Assembly (NCBI GenBank): GCA_036274615.1 | Contig: DASUFK010000147.1 | Coordinates: 1-30,693, forward strand | Direction: 5' to 3' | Length of the DNA: 30,693 bases | DNA from: FEN-1219 sp036274615 | GTDB taxonomy: Bacteria; Pseudomonadota; Gammaproteobacteria; Steroidobacterales; Rariloculaceae | In this document: positions 7,293-15,076 of the stretch, one piece after another | Numbering within the stretch: position 1 is the first letter of the stretch | Layout: every line of letters starts with the position of its first letter | Notes under the pieces: generated by a model | Databases searched by the model: none | Told to the model about the DNA's origin: nothing | The model's input: the letters and a program-made list of their open reading frames with translations, nothing else | Translations under genes and position numbers: made by a program

Positions 7293-8714
7293 TCAGGCGC
7301 CCAGCACTTTGCCCGGGTTCATGATGCCGTGCGGATCGATCGTCTGCTTGAGCGCACGCATCAACGCGAGCGCCTCCGGCGCTTCGTAGCGCGCAAGGTC
7401 GCCGGTCTTCGTGAAGCCCACCCCGTGCTCGGCGCTAAAGGTGCCGCCGAGCCGCATGGCGGCCTCGTGAACGCAGGCCGTGAGCGCTGCAATCGTGCCC
7501 GCCCCCAGATCGGCGAGCGTTTGCCCCGCCGGCGGCAACACGTTGAAATGCAGATTGCCGTCGCCGACATGGCCGAACACCGACGGACGGCACGGCGCGA
7601 TCGCGGCAACCTCGCGCTCGGCGAGCGCCACGAGGTCGGGGATCCTCGAGATACGGACGGCCACGTCGTGCTTCACCGAGCCGCCCGCGCGCCGTTCCGC
7701 TTCGGGCACGCGCTCGCGGAGCCGCCAAAGCGCGTCGCGCTGGGCGCCGGATTCGGCCACGACGCCGTCCACGATCTCGCCCGCTTCGAGGCCGTCCGCG
7801 AGAACCCGCTCGAGCTGCGTGCGCAATCCGCCGTCCGGATCGGCGCTCGCGAGCTCCAGGAGCAGGTGATGCGCGTGCCGCGCGGCGAACGGATCGCGCG
7901 CGCCGGGCACGTGAGCGAGCACGAGGTCGAGCGCGCCGCGTGCGACGTACTCGGCGCTGACGACCGCGTCGCCGGTAGCTCGGCGCGCTCGCCCGAGCAC
8001 GCGGCAGGCCGCGTCGACGCTCGCCACCGCGAGCCACGCCGTCTCGCGCGAGCGCGGGCGAGGAAACAGCTTCAGCACCGCGGTGGTAACCACACCGAGC
8101 GTACCCTCGGCGCCGAGGAACAAGGCCCGCAGGTCGTAGCCCGTGTTGTCCTTGCGCAGCCCCTTGAGCTCGCGCAGCACGCCGCCGCTCGGCAGCACCA
8201 CCTCGAGGCCGAGCACGAGATCGCGCATGGTGCCGTAGCGGAGCACCGCGATGCCGCCGGCGTTCGTCGAAAGGGCTCCGCCGAGGGTCGCGGACCCTTC
8301 GGAGCCCATGCTGAGCGGCAACAGCAGATCGTGGCCGCGCGCAGCCTCTTGGGCCGCCGCCAGCACCACGCCTGCCTCCGCGGTCAGGGTGAACCCCACA
8401 GTGTCCACTTCGCGCACCGCGTTCATGCGCGCCGTCGACAGCAGGATCTCCCGCCGAGCCGGGCGGTCGAACGGCGTGGCGCCGCCGCAGAGGCCCGTGT
8501 TGCCGCCTTGCGGCACCACGCCGATCCGCGCTGCGTTGCAGAGCCGGAGCACCCGCGCGCACTCCTCGGCCGACGCCGGCCGAACGACCAGCGCCGCACT
8601 CCCCTGCAGGAGCTCCCGGTGATCCGAGAGCAGGCCGCCCGCGTCGGCCGGCGCCAGGATCCCGGCCGGACCGACGACGGCGGCGATTTGCTCGAGGGCC
8701 GCTTCGGGGTGCAT
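7293..8714 (-). CDS. FAD-linked oxidase/dehydrogenase of the GlcD / D-2-hydroxyacid type
   Basis: The 473-residue protein has an N-terminal PCMH-type FAD-binding domain (VVPQGGNTGLCGGATP near residue 70, GGALSTNAGGIAVLRYG, GAEGTLGVVT) and a C-terminal FAD-oxidase domain with FGHVGDGNLHFNV and SAEHGVG near the end, the histidines expected to bind metal and substrate. This is the family of glycolate oxidase subunit GlcD, D-lactate dehydrogenase and D-2-hydroxyglutarate dehydrogenase, which oxidise a 2-hydroxy acid to a 2-oxo acid. The ATG at 8714 gives a normal family length; the 71 codons open upstream run into the regulatory region of the divergent kinase gene and were excluded. The exported aldolase follows 18 bp downstream. 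The exact substrate is unknown. Confidence 0.9.
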   Translation of the reverse strand: MHPEAALEQIAAVVGPAGILAPADAGGLLSDHRELLQGSAALVVRPASAEECARVLRLCNAARIGVVPQGGNTGLCGGATPFDRPARREILLSTARMNAVREVDTVGFTLTAEAGVVLAAAQEAARGHDLLLPLSMGSEGSATLGGALSTNAGGIAVLRYGTMRDLVLGLEVVLPSGGVLRELKGLRKDNTGYDLRALFLGAEGTLGVVTTAVLKLFPRPRSRETAWLAVASVDAACRVLGRARRATGDAVVSAEYVARGALDLVLAHVPGARDPFAARHAHHLLLELASADPDGGLRTQLERVLADGLEAGEIVDGVVAESGAQRDALWRLRERVPEAERRAGGSVKHDVAVRISRIPDLVALAEREVAAIAPCRPSVFGHVGDGNLHFNVLPPAGQTLADLGAGTIAALTACVHEAAMRLGGTFSAEHGVGFTKTGDLARYEAPEALALMRALKQTIDPHGIMNPGKVLGA

Positions 8715-8790
8715 CAGCTTCGATCCTAAGCGGGCCCACGTACCCAAGACCAGTCCAGGGAAAATCTCCGGCCGGCGGAAAACGCTATTG

Positions 8791-8804
8791 GCCAAAAGTC
8801 CTAT
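8791..8804 (+). promoter_or_regulatory. Candidate operator of the 14-bp family
   Basis: GCCAAAAGTCCTAT agrees at 10 of 14 positions with GACCAAGGTCCGAT. It points toward the sensor kinase, about 55 bp before its start, between the divergent FAD oxidase and kinase genes. Confidence 0.5.
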
Positions 8805-8857
8805 TCGACCCCCTCGGGTGGCCAGTAGAGTCCTCGGATACCTATAAAGAATGTGGT

Positions 8858-11173
8858 TTGAGCGTGCTCGTCGGTTCGACAAACCGTCCCGAGTTCGGGC
8901 GTTGGTCGCGCACGCGGTCGACGGCATTCGCAGGGAGACGTTCGGCCCTCCCTTTCCTCCTCATCGGCATCTTGCTCGCAGCGGCCCCCGCCGCGCGCGC
9001 GCAGCACGAGGTCGTGCTGCTCTACGGCCTAGACCAGCGGGTCCCCGGCTACTCGACGATGATCGACGCGCTCGAGGCGGAGATCGACCGAGCCGCCGGC
9101 CTTGGGCCCGTCGAGATCTATCCCGAGTTCCGGGACGAGCTGCACTTCCCGGAGCAAGCCGACGAGCAGCGGTTTGCCCAGTACCTCCGCGGCAAGTATG
9201 CCGGCCACAAGGTAGACGCGGTGGTCGCCGTCTCGAGCGGCGCGGTGGCGTTCCTGGTGTCCTATCGCGACTCCGTTTTCACCGGCGTGCCGATGGTGTT
9301 CTCCGCACTCGATACCTCGCGCTTCGCCGCGAACGGTGTGCCCGGCGCGAGCGCCGTCGTAGTGCCGTTCGAGCCCCTACGCACGATCGATCTCGCGAGG
9401 CGGCTGCAGCCGCGCCTCGCGCACGTGTTCGTGGTCAGTGACGGCGGCACTCAGGGGGCGGCGCGCCGCGATGCGCTGCATACGGCCTTGACCGGCGTAG
9501 CCGACAATCTCGACGTGCAGTATCTCGAGGGATTGCCCGTCGAGGACCTGCTTGAGCGCGTGAGGCGGCTGCCCCCGAATTCGATGATCCTGTATGACGC
9601 CTTGTTCAAGGACGGCGCGCAGAGAACGCTCGACGCCACGGAGGTCGCGCAGCAAATCTCCGACAACGCCAACGCGCCGGTCTACGGACTGCACGCCGCC
9701 TACCTCGGCCGTGGAATCGTCGGCGGCTATCTATCACCGTTCGACCGCATCGGCTCCGAGATCGGCCGCGTGGTGCTGCGCGTGTTGCGAGGCGACGCTT
9801 CGATCCCCGCCGCGACGCAAATCGCGGCCGGCTACGTCGTGGATGCGCGCGTGATGAGCCGCTGGGGTCTCGAGCAGGCCCGCCTGCCGGTCGCCACCGA
9901 TCAGCGGTTCGCGTCGCCGTCCATCTGGAAACTGTACCAGGGCTGGATCATCACCCTGCTCGTGCTCGTGGCCTTGCAGTTTTCGCTCATCGTGGCGCTT
10001 TTGATTCAGTCGATCAGCCGGCGCAAGGACCGCCTGGCCCTCACGGAGGCGGCGCACCGCTTCAGGCTCGCGCGCATCGCCGGCCAGGTCGGCTTCTGGC
10101 AGTGGGACCCCGCGTCCAACCGCATCGCCGTCGAGCCGGAGCTCGGCGAGTTCCTGGGCCACGATGCAGCCGGCGGCGGCACGATCGACTGGCGTGCGCA
10201 CGTGCACGCCAAGGATCTGGCGAACGTGCTCCGAGCCGCGCGCAACCACCTCCGGGGCCGCACCGCCTATTTCGAGGTGCAGCACCGGGTGCTCGACCGC
10301 GGCAACAACCTCCGCTGGTTCTTGTCGCGCGGCCAGATGCTGCGCGATCGCGACAATCGGCCGATTCGCATGGTCGGAACCGCGATCGACATCACCGAGC
10401 GCAAGCACAGCGAAGACGAGCGCGCGCGCGCACAGCTAGAGCTCCAGGAGCAACGCGTCGAGCTCGCCCATCTCGGCCGCGCAGCCGCCGCGGGCGCGCT
10501 CTCCGGAGCGCTGGCGCACGAGCTCAAGCAGCCGCTGTCCGCGATCCTCTCGAACGCGCAGGCCGGGCAACGATATCTCGCGAAACGGGTGCTCGACCGC
10601 GAGGAGCTCGCCGCCATCCTGCTCGACATCGAAAGCGACGGGCGGCGAGCCGGCGACGTGATCTATCACCTGCGCAACCTGCTGCAGCGAGGCGACGAGC
10701 ACTATGAAGCCGTGCACCTGAACGGCGTCGTCGAGGACGTTCTTCAGCTCGTGCACAGCGACCTCGTCGGCCGCAACGTCCGCGTCGTGCTGGGGCCGAT
10801 GGCGGGCCTGCCCGCGATCCTCGCGGACCGCGTGCAGCTCCAGCAAGTGATCTTGAACTTGCTCAACAACGCGGCGGATGCGATGACCGAGGTCGAGCCC
10901 CGCGATCGCAAGATCGTGATCGGCGCCGTGATCGAGGGCGATCTCGTGCACATCACGGTCGCGGATACCGGCTGCGGCCTCGGCAACGACAACCCCGATC
11001 GGATCTTCAAGCCGTTCGTCACCACCAAGCGCCACGGCCTGGGGTTGGGCCTGTCGATCTCGCGATCGATAGTGGAGACGCACGGCGGTAGGATCTGGGC
11101 AGAGAACAACGTCAACGGCGGAGCGACCATGCACATGGAACTGCCGATCGCTACGAGGTCGAAGGTAGCATGA
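8858..11173 (+). CDS. Sensor histidine kinase with periplasmic ABC-type substrate-binding domain and PAS domain
   Basis: The domains are, in order: a signal sequence ending at ARA-Q (residue 48); an ABC-transporter-type substrate-binding domain, about 50-340; a membrane helix near 360-385; a PAS domain, about 400-515, ending in the typical DITERK; a HisKA domain with the phosphorylated histidine in LAHELKQP (near 554); and an ATPase domain with NLLNNAADAM, DTGCGLG and GLGLGLSI. It would sense a periplasmic small molecule and phosphorylate response regulators. No ATG lies in frame before the signal sequence, so the start is the TTG at 8858 or the GTG at 8864; the ATG at 8851 is out of frame. 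It overlaps the next gene by four bases (ATGA). A copy of the 14-bp motif lies about 55 bp upstream. Confidence 0.92.
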   Translation: MSVLVGSTNRPEFGRWSRTRSTAFAGRRSALPFLLIGILLAAAPAARAQHEVVLLYGLDQRVPGYSTMIDALEAEIDRAAGLGPVEIYPEFRDELHFPEQADEQRFAQYLRGKYAGHKVDAVVAVSSGAVAFLVSYRDSVFTGVPMVFSALDTSRFAANGVPGASAVVVPFEPLRTIDLARRLQPRLAHVFVVSDGGTQGAARRDALHTALTGVADNLDVQYLEGLPVEDLLERVRRLPPNSMILYDALFKDGAQRTLDATEVAQQISDNANAPVYGLHAAYLGRGIVGGYLSPFDRIGSEIGRVVLRVLRGDASIPAATQIAAGYVVDARVMSRWGLEQARLPVATDQRFASPSIWKLYQGWIITLLVLVALQFSLIVALLIQSISRRKDRLALTEAAHRFRLARIAGQVGFWQWDPASNRIAVEPELGEFLGHDAAGGGTIDWRAHVHAKDLANVLRAARNHLRGRTAYFEVQHRVLDRGNNLRWFLSRGQMLRDRDNRPIRMVGTAIDITERKHSEDERARAQLELQEQRVELAHLGRAAAAGALSGALAHELKQPLSAILSNAQAGQRYLAKRVLDREELAAILLDIESDGRRAGDVIYHLRNLLQRGDEHYEAVHLNGVVEDVLQLVHSDLVGRNVRVVLGPMAGLPAILADRVQLQQVILNLLNNAADAMTEVEPRDRKIVIGAVIEGDLVHITVADTGCGLGNDNPDRIFKPFVTTKRHGLGLGLSISRSIVETHGGRIWAENNVNGGATMHMELPIATRSKVA

Positions 11174-11679
11174 AGAGCGACGACCCAGCAGCCAGGCGCC
11201 GCTATCGCATCGCATTGGACGAGAGTCGCATTGCGGGAGACCAGCGTCCGGTGCGTAAATTGGCCATGCCCGCCGCTCGCCCTCCGTCCGCGCATTCCGT
11301 GGTCGCCGTCGTCGACGACGAGGCGTCCGTGCGCCGGGCGCTCGTGCGGCTGTTCGATTCCGCGAACTATGAGGCGGAGGCTTTTCCGTCGGCTCGGGAC
11401 TTCTTGCGAGCGCTCGAGGACAGGAGCTTCGACTGCCTCGTGCTCGATCTGCAGATGCCCGACATGACGGGCCTCGACCTGCAGCGCTATCTGCGCATGG
11501 TCTGTCCGAGCCTGATCTTGCCGGTGATCATCGTTACCGCGCACGACGAGCCGGGAGTGCGCGAAATGTGCTACGCCGCCGGCGTGCGCAGCTACCTCCG
11601 CAAGCCGGTGGAGGGCTCGGCGCTGCTCTCCGCGGTGAGCAGTCTCACTGCCCGCGACGACGATCAATCACTCGGCTAG
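11170..11679 (+). CDS. Single-domain response regulator (receiver only)
   Basis: The 169-residue protein has a CheY-like receiver domain from about residue 42: the acidic pair in VVDDE, the phosphorylated aspartate in VLDLQMPDMTG, the threonine in VTAHD and the lysine in LRKPV. There is no DNA-binding or enzyme domain after it. Its ATG overlaps the kinase stop (ATGA), so the two are translationally coupled. An internal ATG at 11266 (MPAARPPSAHS) would give a more usual receiver length; the coupled start is preferred because of the overlap. Without an output domain it may relay phosphate, act as a phosphate sink, or bind a partner. The FixJ-type regulator at 19683 is the likely output of the system. 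Its last 35 bases overlap the 3' end of the converging HdeD gene. Confidence 0.9.
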   Translation: MKSDDPAARRRYRIALDESRIAGDQRPVRKLAMPAARPPSAHSVVAVVDDEASVRRALVRLFDSANYEAEAFPSARDFLRALEDRSFDCLVLDLQMPDMTGLDLQRYLRMVCPSLILPVIIVTAHDEPGVREMCYAAGVRSYLRKPVEGSALLSAVSSLTARDDDQSLG

Positions 11680-12244
11680 GCTCGTGCGACAGGCCCACGC
11701 CGGTGGACTGCTCGAGCCAGAAGCCCGTCGAGATATAGGCCAATCCGAGGAGCACGGCAAAGCCGGCGATCAAACCGATCGCGGCGAGCGCTCCCGTCCC
11801 GGGGTTCGACAGCAGCAGCGCGCCGAAGACGAGCGACCCGGCTCCGATCGCACCGAAGTTCCATGCGCCGCGCTTACGCGACCCGAGATCCATCGCCAGC
11901 AACAGCTGCAACACGCCGCGCGCGATCGCCCACACCGCCACGATCACGATCAACGTCAGGCCGCTCACGTTGGGATGCATGATCGCGATCAACCCGATCG
12001 CGACGCCGACTGCGCCGTCGAGCACCTGGAACCGTCTATGCGCATGCGTGAACGCTAGGGCGAGCGCCAGTAGACCATCCGCCAAGAGCCACGCCCCGAC
12101 AAACAGCACGAGCACGAGCAGCGATATGTCCGGCAAGACGAGCACGGCAACGCCGAATAGCATCGACAACGCCCCGCGGATCACGAGCGTCCACCATCGC
12201 GCAGCGAGCGACGCCCGCAGCCGTTCGGCGTCGTCAGCACGCAT
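11645..12244 (-). CDS. HdeD family (DUF308) membrane protein
   Basis: The protein has 199 residues and about six membrane helices arranged as repeated pairs, with the family feature RWWTLVIRGALSMLFGVAVL at the start. E. coli HdeD is an inner-membrane protein linked to acid resistance at high cell density; its biochemical action is not known. The ATG at 12244 was chosen over a TTG nine codons upstream. The 3' end overlaps the response regulator on the other strand by 35 bases. Two copies of the 14-bp motif lie about 110 and 270 bp upstream, both pointing toward this gene. A second HdeD paralogue occurs at 18419. Confidence 0.9.
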   Translation of the reverse strand: MRADDAERLRASLAARWWTLVIRGALSMLFGVAVLVLPDISLLVLVLFVGAWLLADGLLALALAFTHAHRRFQVLDGAVGVAIGLIAIMHPNVSGLTLIVIVAVWAIARGVLQLLLAMDLGSRKRGAWNFGAIGAGSLVFGALLLSNPGTGALAAIGLIAGFAVLLGLAYISTGFWLEQSTGVGLSHEPSRVIDRRRGQ

Positions 12245-12353
12245 CGCCGAGTACGCTAGCGCCGCCCGCAATGCTTCCGATGATGTCCGCTCCAGCCATC
12301 GCCGACCTTCTGGATTCCACGCGAACTATTCTCGGTTCGGGAACCGCCGATCC

Positions 12354-12367
12354 ATTGGACGTTGGTC
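12354..12367 (-). promoter_or_regulatory. Candidate operator of the 14-bp family
   Basis: The minus strand reads GACCAACGTCCAAT, 12 of 14 matches, about 110 bp upstream of the first HdeD gene and pointing at it. Confidence 0.6.
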
Positions 12368-12516
12368 TCAACGGGAACGAGGGATGCAATGCGTGCGGCG
12401 GACGCAAGAAGGCACCGCGTCGTTCCCGCTGGGGACGGCGAGAGCGACCGCGATGCAAAGGGGGATCCGGCTTAGGATGCGCGAGAGCATGGTGAGCGCC
12501 GGTGTCGCGGCCAGCG

Positions 12517-12530
12517 ATGGGACCTTGGTC
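12517..12530 (-). promoter_or_regulatory. Candidate operator of the 14-bp family
   Basis: The minus strand reads GACCAAGGTCCCAT, 13 of 14 matches, a second site some 270 bp upstream of the first HdeD gene. Like the site at 12354 it is preceded by TGA on the minus strand. Confidence 0.6.
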
Positions 12531-12552
12531 TCACCCGCGCTCCTCGCTCGAC

Positions 12553-13023
12553 CTAGCGGGGACAGGCGCCGGCGAAATACTCGTCCGCGTCGCACACCGT
12601 GCCGGCGAATAACGTGCAGCTGCCGCGCTCGTCCACGCTGCCGCTCTTCGCGAGGACCGCATAAGCGCCGCCCGCTATTGCGCAATAGCGCGCCGCGGCC
12701 GTCACGTAGCCGGTAACTTTCACGCCGCCGCGAGCGCACTCGCCGCGCAGCAGCGCCCACTCCTCGCACTGACGATTGTCCGCGAACGTGCAGACGCCGT
12801 ATTCGCCTCCGCCCGGACGCTTCTCGATCTGCAGCGCGCCGCCGGCGTCGATGCAACCCTGGGATGCGGGATTCGGCCGTTCCGCCCGCGTGGCAGCGAG
12901 CGCCGGCTCGCGCGGCTGATCCGCGCCTGCGGAGCCGCTGGTGGGAGGAGCGGTTTCGCCGCACGCGTCGAGCAGGATCGCTGCGAGCGCGACCAGCGGC
13001 GCGGAAGCGCGCAGCAGCTTCAC
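12553..13023 (-). CDS. Putative lipoprotein with two DUF333-like repeats
   Basis: The 156-residue exported protein has a signal sequence ending in a plausible lipobox (LLDAC, cysteine 21). The mature part holds one clear DUF333 unit (NPASQGCIDAGGALQI, EYGVCTFADNRQCEEWALLRGEC) and a weaker second copy (ARYCAIAGGAYAVL, SCTLFAGTVCDADEYFAGAC). DUF333 occurs in small secreted or lipid-anchored proteins, sometimes labelled haemolysin, without proven function. Paired cysteines suggest disulphides. The start is GTG. The gene follows the LysR gene by 40 bp on the same strand and may share its transcript. Confidence 0.82.
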   Translation of the reverse strand: MKLLRASAPLVALAAILLDACGETAPPTSGSAGADQPREPALAATRAERPNPASQGCIDAGGALQIEKRPGGGEYGVCTFADNRQCEEWALLRGECARGGVKVTGYVTAAARYCAIAGGAYAVLAKSGSVDERGSCTLFAGTVCDADEYFAGACPR

Positions 13024-13063
13024 CGGACGATCGCCCGCCGACCTGCCGCGCCTCCGCTCCCGT

Positions 13064-14026
13064 TCACGACGCGGCCGCGAGCTTGTCGTCCGCCGCGAAA
13101 ATCGCGCTGTGCTCGAGGATGAATTCGCTCGCGTCGTTTTGCTGCACGGCCGTGATGAACACGCTCGCGAGCGGCGACAGCGTAGCGCCCTTGACCTTGG
13201 CGATGCAGTGCTTCGACCCGAAGACCGGAGGCAAGTGATACGGCAGGATCACGACTTGACCGATGCGCACCTCTTCTATGATCGCTTCGGGTGTCGCAAA
13301 CCCCACGCAGTCGCTGTTCCTCACGACGGACGACAGCAGCGAGATGTCGTCGGCGAGCAGCCTCATGCGCTGCTTCGTCGTGGCGTGTTCTTGCTCCAGG
13401 ATCTGCCGCGCCGCCTCCTGCTGCTCGGGCCGCGGATTCGGGAAGCCGAGGGGGAAACGCACCACGTCGCCGGCGCGTACCTCGCGCGCCTGCGCGAGCG
13501 GATGGCCCGTGCGGCAGTAGAGCACCGTGGGGCGCTCCTTGAGCGGGATGATGTCGAGCGCGTCGTCCCCCGGACCGGGAGCGTCGCCGATGAACAGATC
13601 GATGTCGCCCGCGAGCAGCAGGTTTCGCAGGCTCGCGACCTGATCGACCTTGACCGAGATCCGAAAGTGCGACTCGTTGCCGCAGAGCTGCGCCAGTGTC
13701 GGGCCCAGAATGGTGCGCGCCGGATACGGACCCGCGCCCACTCGCAAGTCGCCCACTTCGAGAGTCGTCATCTTTTGCAGATCGCGCCGGAGCTCCTGCT
13801 CGCGCGTGAGCAGCTCCTGTGCGTGCTTGAGCACGAGATCGCCGAACGCGGTAGGAACGGTACCGCGCGCCTGCCGATCGAACAGCTTCACGCCGAGCTC
13901 GCGCTCGAGCGTTTGAATGCTGCGCGTGAGCGCCGGCTGCGTGAGACCGAGAGTTCCCGCCGCGCGCGCGAAGTTGCGCTCGCGTCCGAGCGCGACCGCA
14001 TGTTGTAGTCTCGTGAAATTGAGCAT
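13064..14026 (-). CDS. LysR-type transcriptional regulator
   Basis: The 320-residue protein has an N-terminal winged helix (LQHAVALGRERNFARAAGTL, TQPALTRSIQTLERELGVKLFDR) and a C-terminal ligand-binding domain (IDLFIGDAPG, LYCRTGHPLAQA). LysR proteins bind DNA as tetramers and respond to small effectors, often controlling a neighbouring gene. The ATG at 14026 puts the helix-turn-helix at the usual place; 48 further open codons upstream are arginine-rich noise. The divergent partner is the small exported protein at 14207, and the 180 bp between them contain a near-perfect 14-bp motif at 14086. So the LysR gene may itself be controlled by the regulon. Its effector is unknown. Confidence 0.92.
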   Translation of the reverse strand: MLNFTRLQHAVALGRERNFARAAGTLGLTQPALTRSIQTLERELGVKLFDRQARGTVPTAFGDLVLKHAQELLTREQELRRDLQKMTTLEVGDLRVGAGPYPARTILGPTLAQLCGNESHFRISVKVDQVASLRNLLLAGDIDLFIGDAPGPGDDALDIIPLKERPTVLYCRTGHPLAQAREVRAGDVVRFPLGFPNPRPEQQEAARQILEQEHATTKQRMRLLADDISLLSSVVRNSDCVGFATPEAIIEEVRIGQVVILPYHLPPVFGSKHCIAKVKGATLSPLASVFITAVQQNDASEFILEHSAIFAADDKLAAAS

Positions 14027-14085
14027 GGTGCCCGCCCACCCTAAGCGTCCCGCGAAACAATCGCGCACGCACGCTCGGCTTAAGA

Positions 14086-14099
14086 ATCGGCCCTTGGTC
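14086..14099 (-). promoter_or_regulatory. Candidate operator of the 14-bp family
   Basis: The minus strand reads GACCAAGGGCCGAT, 13 of 14 matches, 60 bp upstream of the LysR gene. Read on the plus strand the near-symmetric sequence also fits (10 of 14) toward the exported protein at 14207. Confidence 0.6.
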
Positions 14100-14206
14100 C
14101 CATTGCTGCTGCGCGCTGCGCAACCGGATGCTGCCGAACAGTGATGCGCCACGCGAGCGCGCGCACCCACTCAGCGACGTCCCAACCCGCAGCCCGGAGC
14201 CCGCAC

Positions 14207-14629
14207 ATGCTCGATCGAAAATGCATCGGCGCACTTCTGCTCCTCGTGCCCACTGCGCTCCTCGCGGACGACCTCACCGGCTCCACACGATTCCTCTGCA
14301 CGAGCTGGCAGGCCGCGCGCTGCACGGCCGACGGCACGTGCGAGAACACGCCGCCTTGGAAGCTCAACATCCCGGACTTCGTGCGGCTCGACCTCGGGGC
14401 CAAAATGATCGCGACCACCGGCGGGGCGTCGGAGAATCGCACGACGCAGATAGACGGCGCGCAGCGCGCCGACGGCTTGATCCTGCTGCACGGCCTGCAG
14501 GGCCAGCGGGCTTGGACCTGGGTGATCAACGAGTCGAGCGGCGAAGGCACGTTGATGATCAACGGCGATGGCGAGGGCCTCACGCTCTTCAGCACCTGCA
14601 CGCCCATCGAGCGCCTCGAGAAACGCTGA
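14207..14629 (+). CDS. Small exported protein of unknown function
   Basis: I do not recognise this 140-residue protein. It has a signal sequence (hydrophobic CIGALLLLVPTALLA, probable cut near residue 20), then cysteines 31, 39, 45 and one near 131 that could form two disulphides. The rest looks like a small beta-rich periplasmic domain. The ATG at 14207 has a CGGAG ribosome site 8 bases upstream; an in-frame ATG 22 codons earlier would put non-signal residues in front. Codon use is high in GC at third positions, as in neighbouring genes. It diverges from the LysR gene, a common arrangement for a LysR target. Confidence 0.75.
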   Translation: MLDRKCIGALLLLVPTALLADDLTGSTRFLCTSWQAARCTADGTCENTPPWKLNIPDFVRLDLGAKMIATTGGASENRTTQIDGAQRADGLILLHGLQGQRAWTWVINESSGEGTLMINGDGEGLTLFSTCTPIERLEKR

Positions 14630-14641
14630 AGCGCCGCTCCC

Positions 14642-14661
14642 CCGGCTGCTCTGTTAGCCGG
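14642..14661. terminator. Possible weak hairpin terminator
   Basis: CCGGCT and AGCCGG form a six-pair stem 12 bp after the stop of the exported protein at 14207. There is no run of T after it, so intrinsic termination is doubtful. Confidence 0.25.
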
Positions 14662-14732
14662 AGGCACGCGCCAAGCGGCCCGGTGCGCGATTCCGCGCTT
14701 GCTAGGCACCAAATCGTTCGGCTATTGTACGT

Positions 14733-14755
14733 ACCGGCTCGAAATATTAGCCGGT
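14733..14755. promoter_or_regulatory. Perfect inverted repeat upstream of the hypothetical gene at 14773
   Basis: ACCGGCT (14733-14739) and AGCCGGT (14749-14755) pair exactly around the AT-rich loop CGAAATATT. It could be an operator, a leader hairpin or a terminator stem; it lacks a T tract. Confidence 0.35.
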
Positions 14756-14772
14756 GCAAATTAGTTCGCCAC

Positions 14773-15075
14773 GTGAAAGTCAGCGATGTAATTGCAAACT
14801 GGCCCCTGCGAAGGTGGACCGCGGACGACGCCGTTGGAGGCAGTCTGCGCGGCGAGCCGGATCAGCTGCGTCTACTGTGGTTCAGCTCGCCCGACACCGA
14901 GGGCTGGTTCCGAGTCACCGCCACCGACGACCAGCAACGCGGCTGGTCCACGTTTTGCCGCGTGGAGAACGCGTCACAGTGGCCGCTGCTCGAGATCACC
15001 CTGAGCGCGAGGCTCCGAGCGTCGCTCGCGGAGATCGGCGCGATCGATCTCGGCGCGAGCGACGCCGCGGACTGA
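14773..15075 (+). CDS. Hypothetical protein, about 100 residues
   Basis: This small soluble, acidic protein starts at a GTG (MKVSDVIANWPLRRW). It has no signal or membrane segment and no family I know. It is probably real: the frame is rich in GC at third positions, the composition is ordinary, and the competing frames are arginine-rich. The frame is open upstream, so the start could be elsewhere, but the hairpin at 14733-14755 makes a start after it reasonable. It converges on the DUF3313 gene with a single base between the two stops. Confidence 0.6.
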   Translation: MKVSDVIANWPLRRWTADDAVGGSLRGEPDQLRLLWFSSPDTEGWFRVTATDDQQRGWSTFCRVENASQWPLLEITLSARLRASLAEIGAIDLGASDAAD

Positions 15076-15076
15076 G

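Larger units (their letters stand above)
12272..12552. other. Intergenic region between DUF333 and HdeD genes
   Basis: Both flanking genes run leftward. The region contains two 14-bp motifs facing the HdeD gene and no credible reading frame, so I take it as the HdeD promoter region. Confidence 0.5.

Noticed and set aside
5985..8729. A 914-codon open frame on the plus strand
   Set aside because: It is very rich in Arg, Ala and His and lies opposite the aldolase and FAD oxidase genes, whose motifs are intact. It is a high-GC shadow frame.
8851..9441. ATG-started frame just before the sensor kinase (MWFERARRFD)
   Set aside because: It runs out of frame with the kinase and becomes arginine-rich noise. 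The kinase signal sequence is in the other frame with a TTG or GTG start.
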